Below, piece by piece: positions 56,617 to 64,000 of a DNA stretch of 64,000 nt (positions within the stretch are counted from its first letter, which is position 1; each line of letters starts with the position of its first letter). The notes under the pieces were generated by a model. It did not search any database and was not told the origin of the DNA. It saw only the letters and a program-made list of their open reading frames with translations. The DNA is from JAKPUX01 sp964436305 (GTDB taxonomy: Bacteria > Zhuqueibacterota > Zhuqueibacteria > Residuimicrobiales > Residuimicrobiaceae). The translations under genes were made by a program, and so were the position numbers. The DNA lies in the NCBI GenBank assembly GCA_964436305.1, contig CAYTCI010000001.1, positions 117,000-180,999 of the forward strand, read 5' to 3'.

Positions 56617-58560
56617 ATGAAACCTTTGCGTGACACCCTTCTGCTTCCTCTTTTGCTCCTGTTGCTCTTCGGGCCACCCGTATCAGCGAAAGTGCGCTTG
56701 CCGCGGCTCATCAGCGACGGCATGGTCCTGCAGCGCGATACGCCGCTGTACCTCTGGGGCTGGGCCGATCCCGGCGAGGGGGTGACTCTGGCCTTTGCCG
56801 GCCGCTCTTTCGTCACCACGGCCGACCAGCAGGGCCGCTGGCAGCTGACCCTGCCGCCGCAGCCGGCCGGCGGGCCCTTTGCCATGGAGATTACCGCCGG
56901 CGACCGGATCGTGCTCAAGGAGATCTATACCGGCGATGTCTGGATCTGCTCGGGGCAGTCCAATATGGCGCTGCCGATGGAACGGGTCAAGGAGCGCTAT
57001 TCCGAGGTGATCGCACAGGCGGAAAATCCTGCCATCCGCCATTTTTTCGTGCCGATGGTCTACGATTTCAGCCATCCGCAGAGCGATCTGCCTGCCGGCC
57101 GCTGGGAGGCCGCCTCACCGCAAAACGTCCTCAATTTTACCGCCACCGGTTATTTCTTTGCGCGCGAACTCTTTAACCGCTATCATGTGCCGATCGGCCT
57201 GATCAATGCCAGCGTCGGCGGCTCGCCGGTCGAGGCCTGGATGAGCGCCGAGGGGCTTGCCGCCTTCCCGGATCATCTGGCCGCCGCCCGCCAGTGTGCG
57301 GATCAAGCCTATCTCAACGGCATCCGCGAGCAGGAGCAGCGTTTGAACGACCGCTGGTACGCTACATTGCAGCAGCGCGACCAGGGCTTTACCGGAGCGC
57401 GCCCCTGGTCCGATCCCCGATACGATGCCGCGGCCTGGCCGGTGATGACCTTGCCCGGCTTTTGGGCCGATGCCGGCCTCGGACCGATCAACGGCGTGGT
57501 CTGGTTCAGGCGGGAATTCACCTGGCCCGACTCCCTGGCGGGGCGACCGGCGAAGCTCTATCTCGGCCGGATCGTCGACAGCGATTCGGTCTATCTCAAC
57601 GGCCGCTTTGTCGGGACGACCTCTTATCAGTATCCCCCGCGCCGTTACAGCGTGCCCACCGGTGTACTGCAGGCCGGCAGCAATACCCTCGTCGTCCGCG
57701 TCGTCAACAAGATCGGCCGCGGCGGTTTTGTCACCGACAAGCCCTACGAGCTGGTTGTTGGCGGCACCACCCTCGATCTCAAGGGCGTATGGCGCTATCA
57801 GGTGGGCGCAGTAATGGAGCAGCCCTTGCCCGATCCGACCTTTTTTCAGTGGAAGCCCCTCGGCCTCTTCAACGGCATGATCGCCCCGCTGCTCCCCTTT
57901 GCCATCAAGGGTGTGATCTGGTATCAGGGCGAGGCCAACTCCAGCCGGCCGCAGGAATACCGGCGCCTCTTCCCGGCGCTGATCGCCGACTGGCGGCAGC
58001 ACGGGCACCAGGGTACCTTCCCCTTTCTTTACGTCCAGTTGCCCAACTTTATGGAGGCCCGCCCCGAGCCCTCCGAGAGCCTGTGGGCCGAATTCCGGGA
58101 GGCACAACGCGCCAGCCTCACCGTCGACCGGACCGGCATGGCCGTGGCGATCGATATCGGCGAGTGGAACGACATTCACCCGCTCAACAAATCGGAGGTT
58201 GGCCGGCGCCTGGCGCTGGCAGCGCGCAAGGTCGCCTATGGCGAGAAAAAGCTGGCCTGGTCCGGACCGATCTATCGCTCGATGAAGATCCGCGGCAGCC
58301 GGATCGTGCTCTATTTCGACCATGCGGAGGGCGGTTTGCAAACCCGCGACGGTGCGGCGCCGGGGGCCTTTGCCATTGCCGGCGCGGACGGCCGTTACCA
58401 TTGGGCCAGGGCCGAGATCCGCGGCGACAAGGTCGTGGTCTGGAACGATACCCTCACCCGCCCGGTCGCGGTGCGGTATGCCTGGGCGGATAATCCGGCG
58501 GAGGCCAACCTCTGCAACGCCGCGGGGCTGCCGGCCTCGCCCTTCTGTGCCAGGAAATGA
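56617..58560 (+). CDS. Sialate O-acetylesterase-type secreted esterase
   Basis: 647 residues with a signal peptide (LLLPLLLLLLFGPPVSA). The esterase core has the nucleophile region WICSGQSNMALPM, a second block VIWYQGEANSSRPQEYRRLF and the acid/His block DIGEWNDIHPLNKSEVG. About 120 residues (near 290-400) form a galactose-binding-like insert that begins VVWFRREFTWPDSLAGRP. The substrate may be O-acetyl groups on sialic acid or other sugars; no other sialate genes are nearby. It heads a set of three secreted hydrolases on one strand. Confidence 0.93.
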   Translation: MKPLRDTLLLPLLLLLLFGPPVSAKVRLPRLISDGMVLQRDTPLYLWGWADPGEGVTLAFAGRSFVTTADQQGRWQLTLPPQPAGGPFAMEITAGDRIVLKEIYTGDVWICSGQSNMALPMERVKERYSEVIAQAENPAIRHFFVPMVYDFSHPQSDLPAGRWEAASPQNVLNFTATGYFFARELFNRYHVPIGLINASVGGSPVEAWMSAEGLAAFPDHLAAARQCADQAYLNGIREQEQRLNDRWYATLQQRDQGFTGARPWSDPRYDAAAWPVMTLPGFWADAGLGPINGVVWFRREFTWPDSLAGRPAKLYLGRIVDSDSVYLNGRFVGTTSYQYPPRRYSVPTGVLQAGSNTLVVRVVNKIGRGGFVTDKPYELVVGGTTLDLKGVWRYQVGAVMEQPLPDPTFFQWKPLGLFNGMIAPLLPFAIKGVIWYQGEANSSRPQEYRRLFPALIADWRQHGHQGTFPFLYVQLPNFMEARPEPSESLWAEFREAQRASLTVDRTGMAVAIDIGEWNDIHPLNKSEVGRRLALAARKVAYGEKKLAWSGPIYRSMKIRGSRIVLYFDHAEGGLQTRDGAAPGAFAIAGADGRYHWARAEIRGDKVVVWNDTLTRPVAVRYAWADNPAEANLCNAAGLPASPFCARK

Positions 58561-58609
58561 AGCCACTGGCCGCACTCCGATGCTGCGGCTTACGATGAGG
58601 AGATCGAGG

Positions 58610-59758
58610 ATGCCTTTCCGCTTTCTAACCCTGCTCGGCCTCTGCGCCGCCCTGTTCACCAGCGCCCGGGCCGCGGAGCGCCCGCGCGCCCGCGACCTCG
58701 GCATCGTGGTCGGGGCGCTCCCTCCCGGCCCCCTCAATGCGATCACGGATGTCCCCGGGGTGCGGGTCGGCCAGGTCACCCTCATCCGCGGGGATTCGGT
58801 GCGCACCGGATTGACCGTGATCCTGCCGCATGCGGGTAATCTCTACGAGAGCCGGGTGCCTGCCGCGATTTCGGTCGGTAACGGCTATGGCAAGCTGATC
58901 GGCTATACCCAGATCGCCGAGCTCGGCGAACTTGAAACCCCGATCGCCCTCACCAATACCCTCGCCGTCTGGCGCGTGGCGGATGCCCTGGCCCAGTGGA
59001 TGCTCCATCGCCCCGGCATGGAGAGGGTGGGCTCGATCAATCCGGTGGTCGCCGAAACCAACGATGGCTCGCTCAATGCCATTCGCACCGTTGCGCTGAC
59101 ACAGCAGGATCTCCTTGCGGCGCTGGCGGCCGCATCGGAGGGGCCGGTGGCGGAGGGATCCGTCGGAGCGGGGACGGGCACGGTCGCCTTTCAGTGGAAG
59201 GGGGGGATCGGCACCAGTTCGCGCGAGCTTGCGCAGGGGCGTTGGCGGTTGGGGGTGCTGGTGCAGTCCAATTTCGGCCGATGGCAGGACCTGCGCATCG
59301 AGGGGGCGCCGGTGGGGCGGGAGCTCGGCCGCAGCGGGATTCATCCCAACGCCAACAAGAATGGCGACGGCTCGATCGTCGTCGTGATCGCCACCGACGC
59401 CCCGCTCTCTGACCGCAATCTCAAGCGCCTCGCCTCGCGTGCGCTCCTCGGCATCGGCCGGAGCGGCGGCTTCGCCTCGAACGGCTCCGGCGACTATGTG
59501 ATCGCCTTCTCGACCCATCCCGGGGTGCGGCGTACGACCGCCCGGGACACCCTGCGGGCGGCTGAGCTGGGCAATGCGGAGATGAATCCCCTCTTCGAAG
59601 CGGCCGTCGATGCCACCGTCGAGGCGATCTATAATTCACTGCTGCGGGCGACGAGCCAGACGGGCGCGGAGGTCTCTGTCGAGGCCTTGCCCATAGAGGA
59701 ACTCAGGGCGATCCTGAGCCGATACGGGATCGGAAAGACAAGCGGAAAGGACAAATGA
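58610..59758 (+). CDS. P1 (DmpA-type) aminopeptidase/beta-peptidase
   Basis: 382 residues from the ATG at 58610, which has a GAGG-rich site. A signal peptide (FRFLTLLGLCAALFTSARA) is followed by the P1 pattern NAITDVPGVRVGQVT, SVGAGTGTVAFQWKGGIGTSSRE and the C-terminal LASRALLGIGRSGGFASNGSGDY. Enzymes of this family autoprocess and release N-terminal D- or beta-amino acids; the GTSS segment resembles the cleavage region. It ends overlapping the next gene (ATGA). Confidence 0.93.
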   Translation: MPFRFLTLLGLCAALFTSARAAERPRARDLGIVVGALPPGPLNAITDVPGVRVGQVTLIRGDSVRTGLTVILPHAGNLYESRVPAAISVGNGYGKLIGYTQIAELGELETPIALTNTLAVWRVADALAQWMLHRPGMERVGSINPVVAETNDGSLNAIRTVALTQQDLLAALAAASEGPVAEGSVGAGTGTVAFQWKGGIGTSSRELAQGRWRLGVLVQSNFGRWQDLRIEGAPVGRELGRSGIHPNANKNGDGSIVVVIATDAPLSDRNLKRLASRALLGIGRSGGFASNGSGDYVIAFSTHPGVRRTTARDTLRAAELGNAEMNPLFEAAVDATVEAIYNSLLRATSQTGAEVSVEALPIEELRAILSRYGIGKTSGKDK

Positions 59759-60690
59759 TGAGAAGACTCGTGTGGATCGCAGGCCTGCTGCTGGTGGGCA
59801 GCGCCCTGCTGTTTGGCCAGGGTCAGGTGAACGAATCCGCCGCCTGGGCGGACTATGCCGGCTGGAATTATACCCTGGTCCCGAACGTCACCTATGCCAC
59901 CGCCAGCAACACCGAGCTCAAGCTCGACCTCTATCTGCCGCGCAATCCCGCCGGAGCGGTGCCGGTAGTGGTCTATTTTCATGGAGGCGGCTGGGTGGAG
60001 GGCCGCAAGGAGGGCAATTCTCTGCACCTGCTGCCCTGGCTGACGATGGGGTGGGCGGCGGTAAACGTGGAATACCGGTTGGCGCGCAGTGCTCCGGCCC
60101 CGGCGGCGGTCGAGGATGTCCGCTGTGCCTTGCGCTGGATCGGTGTGCATTGCCGGCAGTATGGCCTCGATTCCAGCCGCATCGTCCTCACCGGCCACTC
60201 GGCCGGCGGGCATCTGGCCCTGATCGCCGGCATGCTGCCGGAGGCCTCGCCCTTCAACCGCCAGTGCCCTTCGGAGGAAAGCCACCGCTGGCGGGACGGG
60301 GTCGAGCCGGAGGTGAAAGCGGCTGCCATCATCAACTGGTTTGGCATCACCGATGTCAACGATGTGCTCGAGGGCGTCAACGCCAAGCATTATGCCATTG
60401 AGTGGTTCGGCAGCAGCGCGGATCGGGCGGAGCTGGCCAAACAGCTCTCACCCTTGAGTTATGTGCGCAGCGGCTTGCCGCCCATCCTGACGGTGCACGG
60501 GGACGCCGACCCGATCGTGCCCTATGATGAAGCCGTCCGGTTGCACGCGGCCCTGGACAAGGCCGGGGTTCCCAATCAACTGGTCACCATCCACGGCGGC
60601 GGCCACGGCGGTTTCAGTCGCGAGGAGCTGATCGCAAGCTTTGCGACGATCCGTGCGTTTCTCCGCCGGAACGGAGTGATCAGGCCGTAA
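59755..60690 (+). CDS. Secreted esterase/lipase-like alpha/beta hydrolase
   Basis: 311 residues with a signal sequence. HGGGW, the nucleophile motif GHSAGG and the catalytic-acid region HGDADPIVPYDEAV with late HGGGHGGF identify a BD-FAE/carboxylesterase-like hydrolase. Its start overlaps the P1 peptidase stop by 4 bp, so the two are co-translated. It converges with the agmatinase gene. The substrate is unknown. Confidence 0.93.
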   Translation: MMRRLVWIAGLLLVGSALLFGQGQVNESAAWADYAGWNYTLVPNVTYATASNTELKLDLYLPRNPAGAVPVVVYFHGGGWVEGRKEGNSLHLLPWLTMGWAAVNVEYRLARSAPAPAAVEDVRCALRWIGVHCRQYGLDSSRIVLTGHSAGGHLALIAGMLPEASPFNRQCPSEESHRWRDGVEPEVKAAAIINWFGITDVNDVLEGVNAKHYAIEWFGSSADRAELAKQLSPLSYVRSGLPPILTVHGDADPIVPYDEAVRLHAALDKAGVPNQLVTIHGGGHGGFSREELIASFATIRAFLRRNGVIRP

Positions 60691-60750
60691 GGGAGGGGTA
60701 CTCAGCAGCCGTGCGGGGCAACTGCCTTCCCGCCGCGGGCGGGAGCATGG

Positions 60751-61674
60751 CTATTTGAAGAGGGGACCGGCTGGTCTCTCCGGCCAGTTCAGGTTCCCTC
60801 GCGTCACCTCGGCGGCGAGCTTGAAGCCGAGCATCTTGTAGGCCAGGCGAGCGGTGCAAAAGGCCGAATTACGATCGGCCGGGTCATAGGCCAGCTCGAC
60901 CAGGTCAAATCCCACCACATTTTTCCGCATAAAGATCTTTTCCAGCAGCGCCAGCGCCTCATCCCAGGCAAATCCCCCCGGCTCGGGCGTGCCGGTGGTA
61001 TGGATGACACTGAGATCGAAGGCATCGACGTCCACGGTGATGAATACCGGATCCGGCAGCTCCGCCAGCGCGGCATCGACATCAAAGAGCCCCTTGCGGT
61101 AGTCGTGCATGGTACAGACCGGCCAGTGGTTGGCGGAGATGGCCTGCGCCTCCTCGATGCACTGGGCGCGGATGCCGAGCTGCAGGGCGTGGGGGGTCAT
61201 CTCGCGGATGCGCGCCATGACGCTGGCGTGGCTCAGCCGGCTCCCCTCATACTCCTCGCGCAGGTCGGAGTGGGCATCGAGCTGGACGCAGGCGAGGCGG
61301 CCGTGCTTCTCCTGCAAGGCCTTGAAGTAGCCGCTCGAGATCGAGTGGTCACCGCCGAGGACGACGACGAACTTGTCGTCATCCAGCAGCGTCCGGGTGG
61401 TCTCGTAGAGACTCCGGATCATCCCCTCCGGCTGCCGGGGGATCGGCGGCGCGGCCACCGTGGCGATGCCCATGCGGTGGGGTTCGGCCCGGAGGACCTC
61501 ATCGTAGAACTCGACATAGGCTGAGGCCTCGAGGATGGCCTGCGGGGCGGCGCCGGTGCCATGACCGTACGAGACCCCGCCTTCATAGGGAAAGGGCAGG
61601 ATCACCGCCGCGGCGGTGGCATAGTCGCAGAATTCAGGCTCCGGCGCGAGAAAGGGCTGTTCGTGCGCTTTCAT
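60751..61674 (-). CDS. speB: Agmatinase/arginase family ureohydrolase
   Basis: 307 residues from the ATG at 61674, which overlaps the preceding gene stop (ATGA); an extension to 61746 lies within that gene. Manganese motifs GGDHSISSGY, QLDAHSDLREEY and VDVDAFDLSVIHTTGTPEPGG are intact. Position after a pyruvoyl arginine decarboxylase and before no other gene supports agmatinase (agmatine to putrescine and urea) over arginase, but sequence alone cannot separate them. Confidence 0.92.
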   Translation of the reverse strand: MKAHEQPFLAPEPEFCDYATAAAVILPFPYEGGVSYGHGTGAAPQAILEASAYVEFYDEVLRAEPHRMGIATVAAPPIPRQPEGMIRSLYETTRTLLDDDKFVVVLGGDHSISSGYFKALQEKHGRLACVQLDAHSDLREEYEGSRLSHASVMARIREMTPHALQLGIRAQCIEEAQAISANHWPVCTMHDYRKGLFDVDAALAELPDPVFITVDVDAFDLSVIHTTGTPEPGGFAWDEALALLEKIFMRKNVVGFDLVELAYDPADRNSAFCTARLAYKMLGFKLAAEVTRGNLNWPERPAGPLFK

Positions 61675-62744
61675 TGCGCGCCCGCCAGGGCATCGATGAA
61701 AGCGGGCATTCGCCCGATGAGGTTTTTCTGCGGCCGGTCCGGGCACTGGTCAAGGACGAAACCGACCAGGAGAGGAAAGAGGATGCTGTACTCGCCCCAG
61801 ATCTGCACCAGCTTGTCCTCGCCGGTCGAGCGGTATTTGCCCCAGGTGACCGCTTCGCTGAAGGTGCAGGAGGAGAGGCTGCCCTCGCGTTCCACGGCGG
61901 TGCCGATCTGCAGGCCGCGGTCGGCGCCCTCGAACTCGATGCCGAGGATCTGGCTGATGGTCGGTCCGGTCTGCTGGATGAAATTCTTCGGACCGCCGCC
62001 GCCGAGCTCGACGAAACCGGTGCCGTTGGCGCCGTAGCTGATCGCCGCCGAGTCGAAGATGTCCTTCTGGCCGGAGAGGACGACCGGATATCCTTCGCGG
62101 TCGGTGCGGGTGAGGTTCATCGCGATCGAATGGTTGGAGAGAGAGTCCCAGAAGATGGGCACGCCCGCCCGGGCGGCGACCGCGACGAAGCTGAGTTCGG
62201 GATGCGGGGCGGTCTCTGCGACCCAGAGGCCCATCTCGTGATTGAATTCCCAGCTGCTCAGGGTTTTGCCCTTGAGGCGGCTGTAGCGTTCGACCACAAA
62301 GCGGCGGATGATCTCGTCCTGGGCTTCGAGGGTCTCCTTCTCGCGGATGCCGACATCGTAGATGCGGGTGTCACCGGCGGCGCGCAGGGCATCGTCGTCG
62401 GCATGCGGGCTGATCGCCTTGACCGGCAGGCCGAATGCGAAATGAAGGTCATGATAGACCTGGGCGCCGGTCGAGCAGATGACGTCGATAAAGCCCGCTT
62501 CGAGCAGGGAGAGGACCTGGCCGCCCATGCCGCCGGCGATGCCGGCGCCGGCAATGCCGAGCCAGATGGTATCGCCGTCGCTGACCATGTGTTTGAAGAG
62601 GTGGGCGCCGCGCCAGAGGTTGCGCGCCTCGAAAGAGGTGGCGCCCATGGCGTCGACCAGCTCGGCAATGGATTGCCGGCGTTTGACACGGGCCGGGATG
62701 ATATCCGGCGCGTCGTGAAAGTAGGAGGTGTTGTGCGGGTGCAT
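61671..62744 (-). CDS. Deoxyhypusine synthase-like protein (bacterial polyamine type)
   Basis: 357 residues. It has the deoxyhypusine synthase fold signatures GATSFEARNLWRGAHLF, the NAD-binding FVELGGGGPKNFIQQTGP, and the catalytic lysine region EAVTWGKYRS (Lys near residue 303), so a working active site is likely. Bacteria lack eIF5A, so such homologues usually make homospermidine or related polyamines. It lies between the arginine decarboxylase and agmatinase genes, consistent with putrescine as substrate. The product is inferred. Confidence 0.93.
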   Translation of the reverse strand: MHPHNTSYFHDAPDIIPARVKRRQSIAELVDAMGATSFEARNLWRGAHLFKHMVSDGDTIWLGIAGAGIAGGMGGQVLSLLEAGFIDVICSTGAQVYHDLHFAFGLPVKAISPHADDDALRAAGDTRIYDVGIREKETLEAQDEIIRRFVVERYSRLKGKTLSSWEFNHEMGLWVAETAPHPELSFVAVAARAGVPIFWDSLSNHSIAMNLTRTDREGYPVVLSGQKDIFDSAAISYGANGTGFVELGGGGPKNFIQQTGPTISQILGIEFEGADRGLQIGTAVEREGSLSSCTFSEAVTWGKYRSTGEDKLVQIWGEYSILFPLLVGFVLDQCPDRPQKNLIGRMPAFIDALAGAQ

Positions 62745-62759
62745 AGGCTCCTTTTGCCG

Positions 62760-63326
62760 CTACTCCAGGATGAGGACCGCGCAGGCGACCACGGTGGTCC
62801 AGAGACCATCCTTGTGCCCTTCGGCGGACTGGCAGATGCTGCGGCTGACAAAGTGGTTTTTCTGGTCAACCTTGTACTCTTTTTTACGCGCGTCCCAGGC
62901 CACCTCGGGATCGAGTTCAATACCCAGGGTGGAGGCGAGCATGGTCGCCGCGAGGTCCTCGGCGAAGTCGGCCGATTTTTTCATCGTTTCACCGAAAGCG
63001 TGGTGCTCGCTGAGGTAACCATACTGGTTGGTATCCTTGGGGGTGGCCAGGCCGATGGCGGCCGAGACCAGACGGTTTGGTTCACAGGTGGCCTCGCGCG
63101 CCATGACGACAAAGGTGATCTGGCCCGGCGAGAGCAGCTTGATCCCCTGTGAACGGGTGATGATCTTGCAGTCCGGCGGGAAGATGGAGGAGACGGTCAC
63201 CAGATTGCAGATTTCAATGTCCGCATCGCGCAGGGCCAGCTCGAAACTCTGCAGTTTGTTCTTGTGATAGCCGACGCCTTTGGTAAAAAACATGCGCTTG
63301 GGAATGAAATGGTTGATTCTTTCCAA
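62760..63326 (-). CDS. Pyruvoyl-dependent arginine decarboxylase
   Basis: 188 residues from the TTG at 63326, chosen because GAGGAGGAG lies 8 bp before it; no ATG or GTG is properly placed. The self-cleavage site is VTVSSIFPPDC, where the internal serine becomes the pyruvoyl group. A conserved GQITFVVMAREAT segment and a C-terminal TTVVACAVLILE follow. It decarboxylates arginine to agmatine. It is transcribed together with the downstream deoxyhypusine synthase-like gene, 15 bp away. Confidence 0.92.
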   Translation of the reverse strand: MERINHFIPKRMFFTKGVGYHKNKLQSFELALRDADIEICNLVTVSSIFPPDCKIITRSQGIKLLSPGQITFVVMAREATCEPNRLVSAAIGLATPKDTNQYGYLSEHHAFGETMKKSADFAEDLAATMLASTLGIELDPEVAWDARKKEYKVDQKNHFVSRSICQSAEGHKDGLWTTVVACAVLILE

Positions 63327-63427
63327 TTTAATGCTCCTCCTCAAGGGATGTAATGGGATCTCCCCCCGTTCCGGAAGGGCCTTTTCCGGCATACAGTTGC
63401 AGCCCTGTTGGTGACCAGCGGCGGGGA

Positions 63428-64000
63428 TCACTCCCCGGCCGCTTTGATCTCGTCCCAAATCCTGATATATTTCTGGTTGTTCTCGCCCAGATCCTGGATC
63501 ACCTCACCGCGGGCGCGGGTGGCCCCATCGGGAAAGATGCCCGGATTGTTCCTGATCTCCTCGCTCAGCAGGGTGTAGCTCGCACTGTTGGGGCAGAGAT
63601 AGGTGATGAATTCGGTGTTGGCGGCGGCCACCTTCGGCTCGTGGATAAAATTGATGAATTTGTAGGCCAGGGTGACATTCTTCGCCGCCCGGGGAATGAC
63701 CAGGTCGTCGGAAGCCAGTGAAAAGCCCTCTGCGGGCAGGATGAACTCGACCTGCGGATTCTCCTCCTTGACCTTGAGAATGTCGCCGCTGTAGCCGTGT
63801 ACCAGCTGGAATTCGCCCGAGGCCAGACCGGTCTTGTACTGTTCGTTTTCGAATTTGGCCAGATTCTTCTTCCAGCCGATAACCACCGTTTTGGCGGCGG
63901 CGAGCTGGGCCTCGTCGATGCTGTTGAGGCTGTAGCCGAGGTACTTGAGCGCGGCGCCGATGGTCTCGCGCATGTCATTGAGCATGGTCATTCGACCCTT
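63428..64000 (-). CDS. potD: Polyamine ABC transporter periplasmic-binding protein (PotD-like), partial
   Basis: The frame is open to the right window edge, so the N-terminal part lies outside; about 190 residues are visible. It shows PotD-type segments MRETIGAALKYLGYSLNS, YSGDILKVKEENPQVEFILPAEG and NVTLAYKFINFIHEPKVAA. It binds spermidine or putrescine for an ABC importer, and the arginine-to-polyamine genes directly follow it on the same strand. The rest of the importer would be beyond the edge. Confidence 0.9.
   Translation of the reverse strand, partial: KGRMTMLNDMRETIGAALKYLGYSLNSIDEAQLAAAKTVVIGWKKNLAKFENEQYKTGLASGEFQLVHGYSGDILKVKEENPQVEFILPAEGFSLASDDLVIPRAAKNVTLAYKFINFIHEPKVAAANTEFITYLCPNSASYTLLSEEIRNNPGIFPDGATRARGEVIQDLGENNQKYIRIWDEIKAAGE

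Overview
The window looks like a chromosomal segment from a GC-rich, Gram-negative, anaerobically respiring bacterium of the FCB type, for example candidate phylum KSB1 or a Calditrichota/Ignavibacteria relative. This is inferred from three secreted proteins with YPNPFNP-type C-terminal (type IX-like) sorting domains, a short RpoD/SigA sigma factor without region 1.1, periplasmic multiheme cytochromes, and complex I in the A-B-C-D-H-I-J-K-L-M-N order. No marker in the window fixes the taxonomy. I saw no tRNA, rRNA, CRISPR array, insertion sequence or prophage gene.

Layout. 1-5.3 kb: tail of a secreted protein, a family 9 glycosyltransferase, and a histidine kinase/NtrC-type regulator pair. 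5.4-8.1 kb: a tetraheme cytochrome and an 11-heme cytochrome fused to a membrane cytochrome b. 8.1-15.6 kb, minus strand: a small membrane-anchored protein, nrfH-nrfA nitrite reductase overlapping an RluD-type gene, a DUF4097-like protein and a large secreted protein. 15.8-20 kb: rpsU-yqeY-cvpA-mutS2-inositol phosphatase. 20-27 kb: small membrane proteins, a TPR-like protein, an M23 peptidase, the main sigma factor, and a DUF58/MoxR pair. 27-37 kb: rlmN, hydrolases, split saccharopine-pathway genes (lysine catabolism), a GHL10 glycosidase, a nitroreductase, and an M28 peptidase fused to a YhcH domain. 37.5-40.3 kb: an ABC exporter divergent from an apparently non-coding, highly structured transcription unit. 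40.3-45.7 kb: a giant GEVED protein, a DUF1684 lipoprotein and a KamA-type aminomutase. 45.8-56.4 kb: an eleven-gene complex I operon without nuoE, nuoF or nuoG. 56.6-60.7 kb: sialate O-acetylesterase, P1 peptidase and an esterase. 60.7-64 kb: a polyamine cluster (PotD, pyruvoyl arginine decarboxylase, deoxyhypusine-synthase-like enzyme, agmatinase).

How the genes fit together. The cytochromes, NrfHA and the NADH-module-less complex I point to quinone-linked respiration with nitrite ammonification. The kinase/NtrC-type pair beside the cytochromes, with an inverted repeat between them, may control that electron-transfer branch. Lysine can be handled by the saccharopine route and by 2,3-aminomutase. 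Arginine can be converted through agmatine to putrescine and probably on to a longer polyamine.

The most interesting unexplained element is 39.6-40.2 kb: a consensus promoter, roughly ten mutually compatible helices and a 12-bp intrinsic terminator with no convincing protein, consistent with a large structured RNA of about 550 nt. All pairings were found by eye and need covariance testing.
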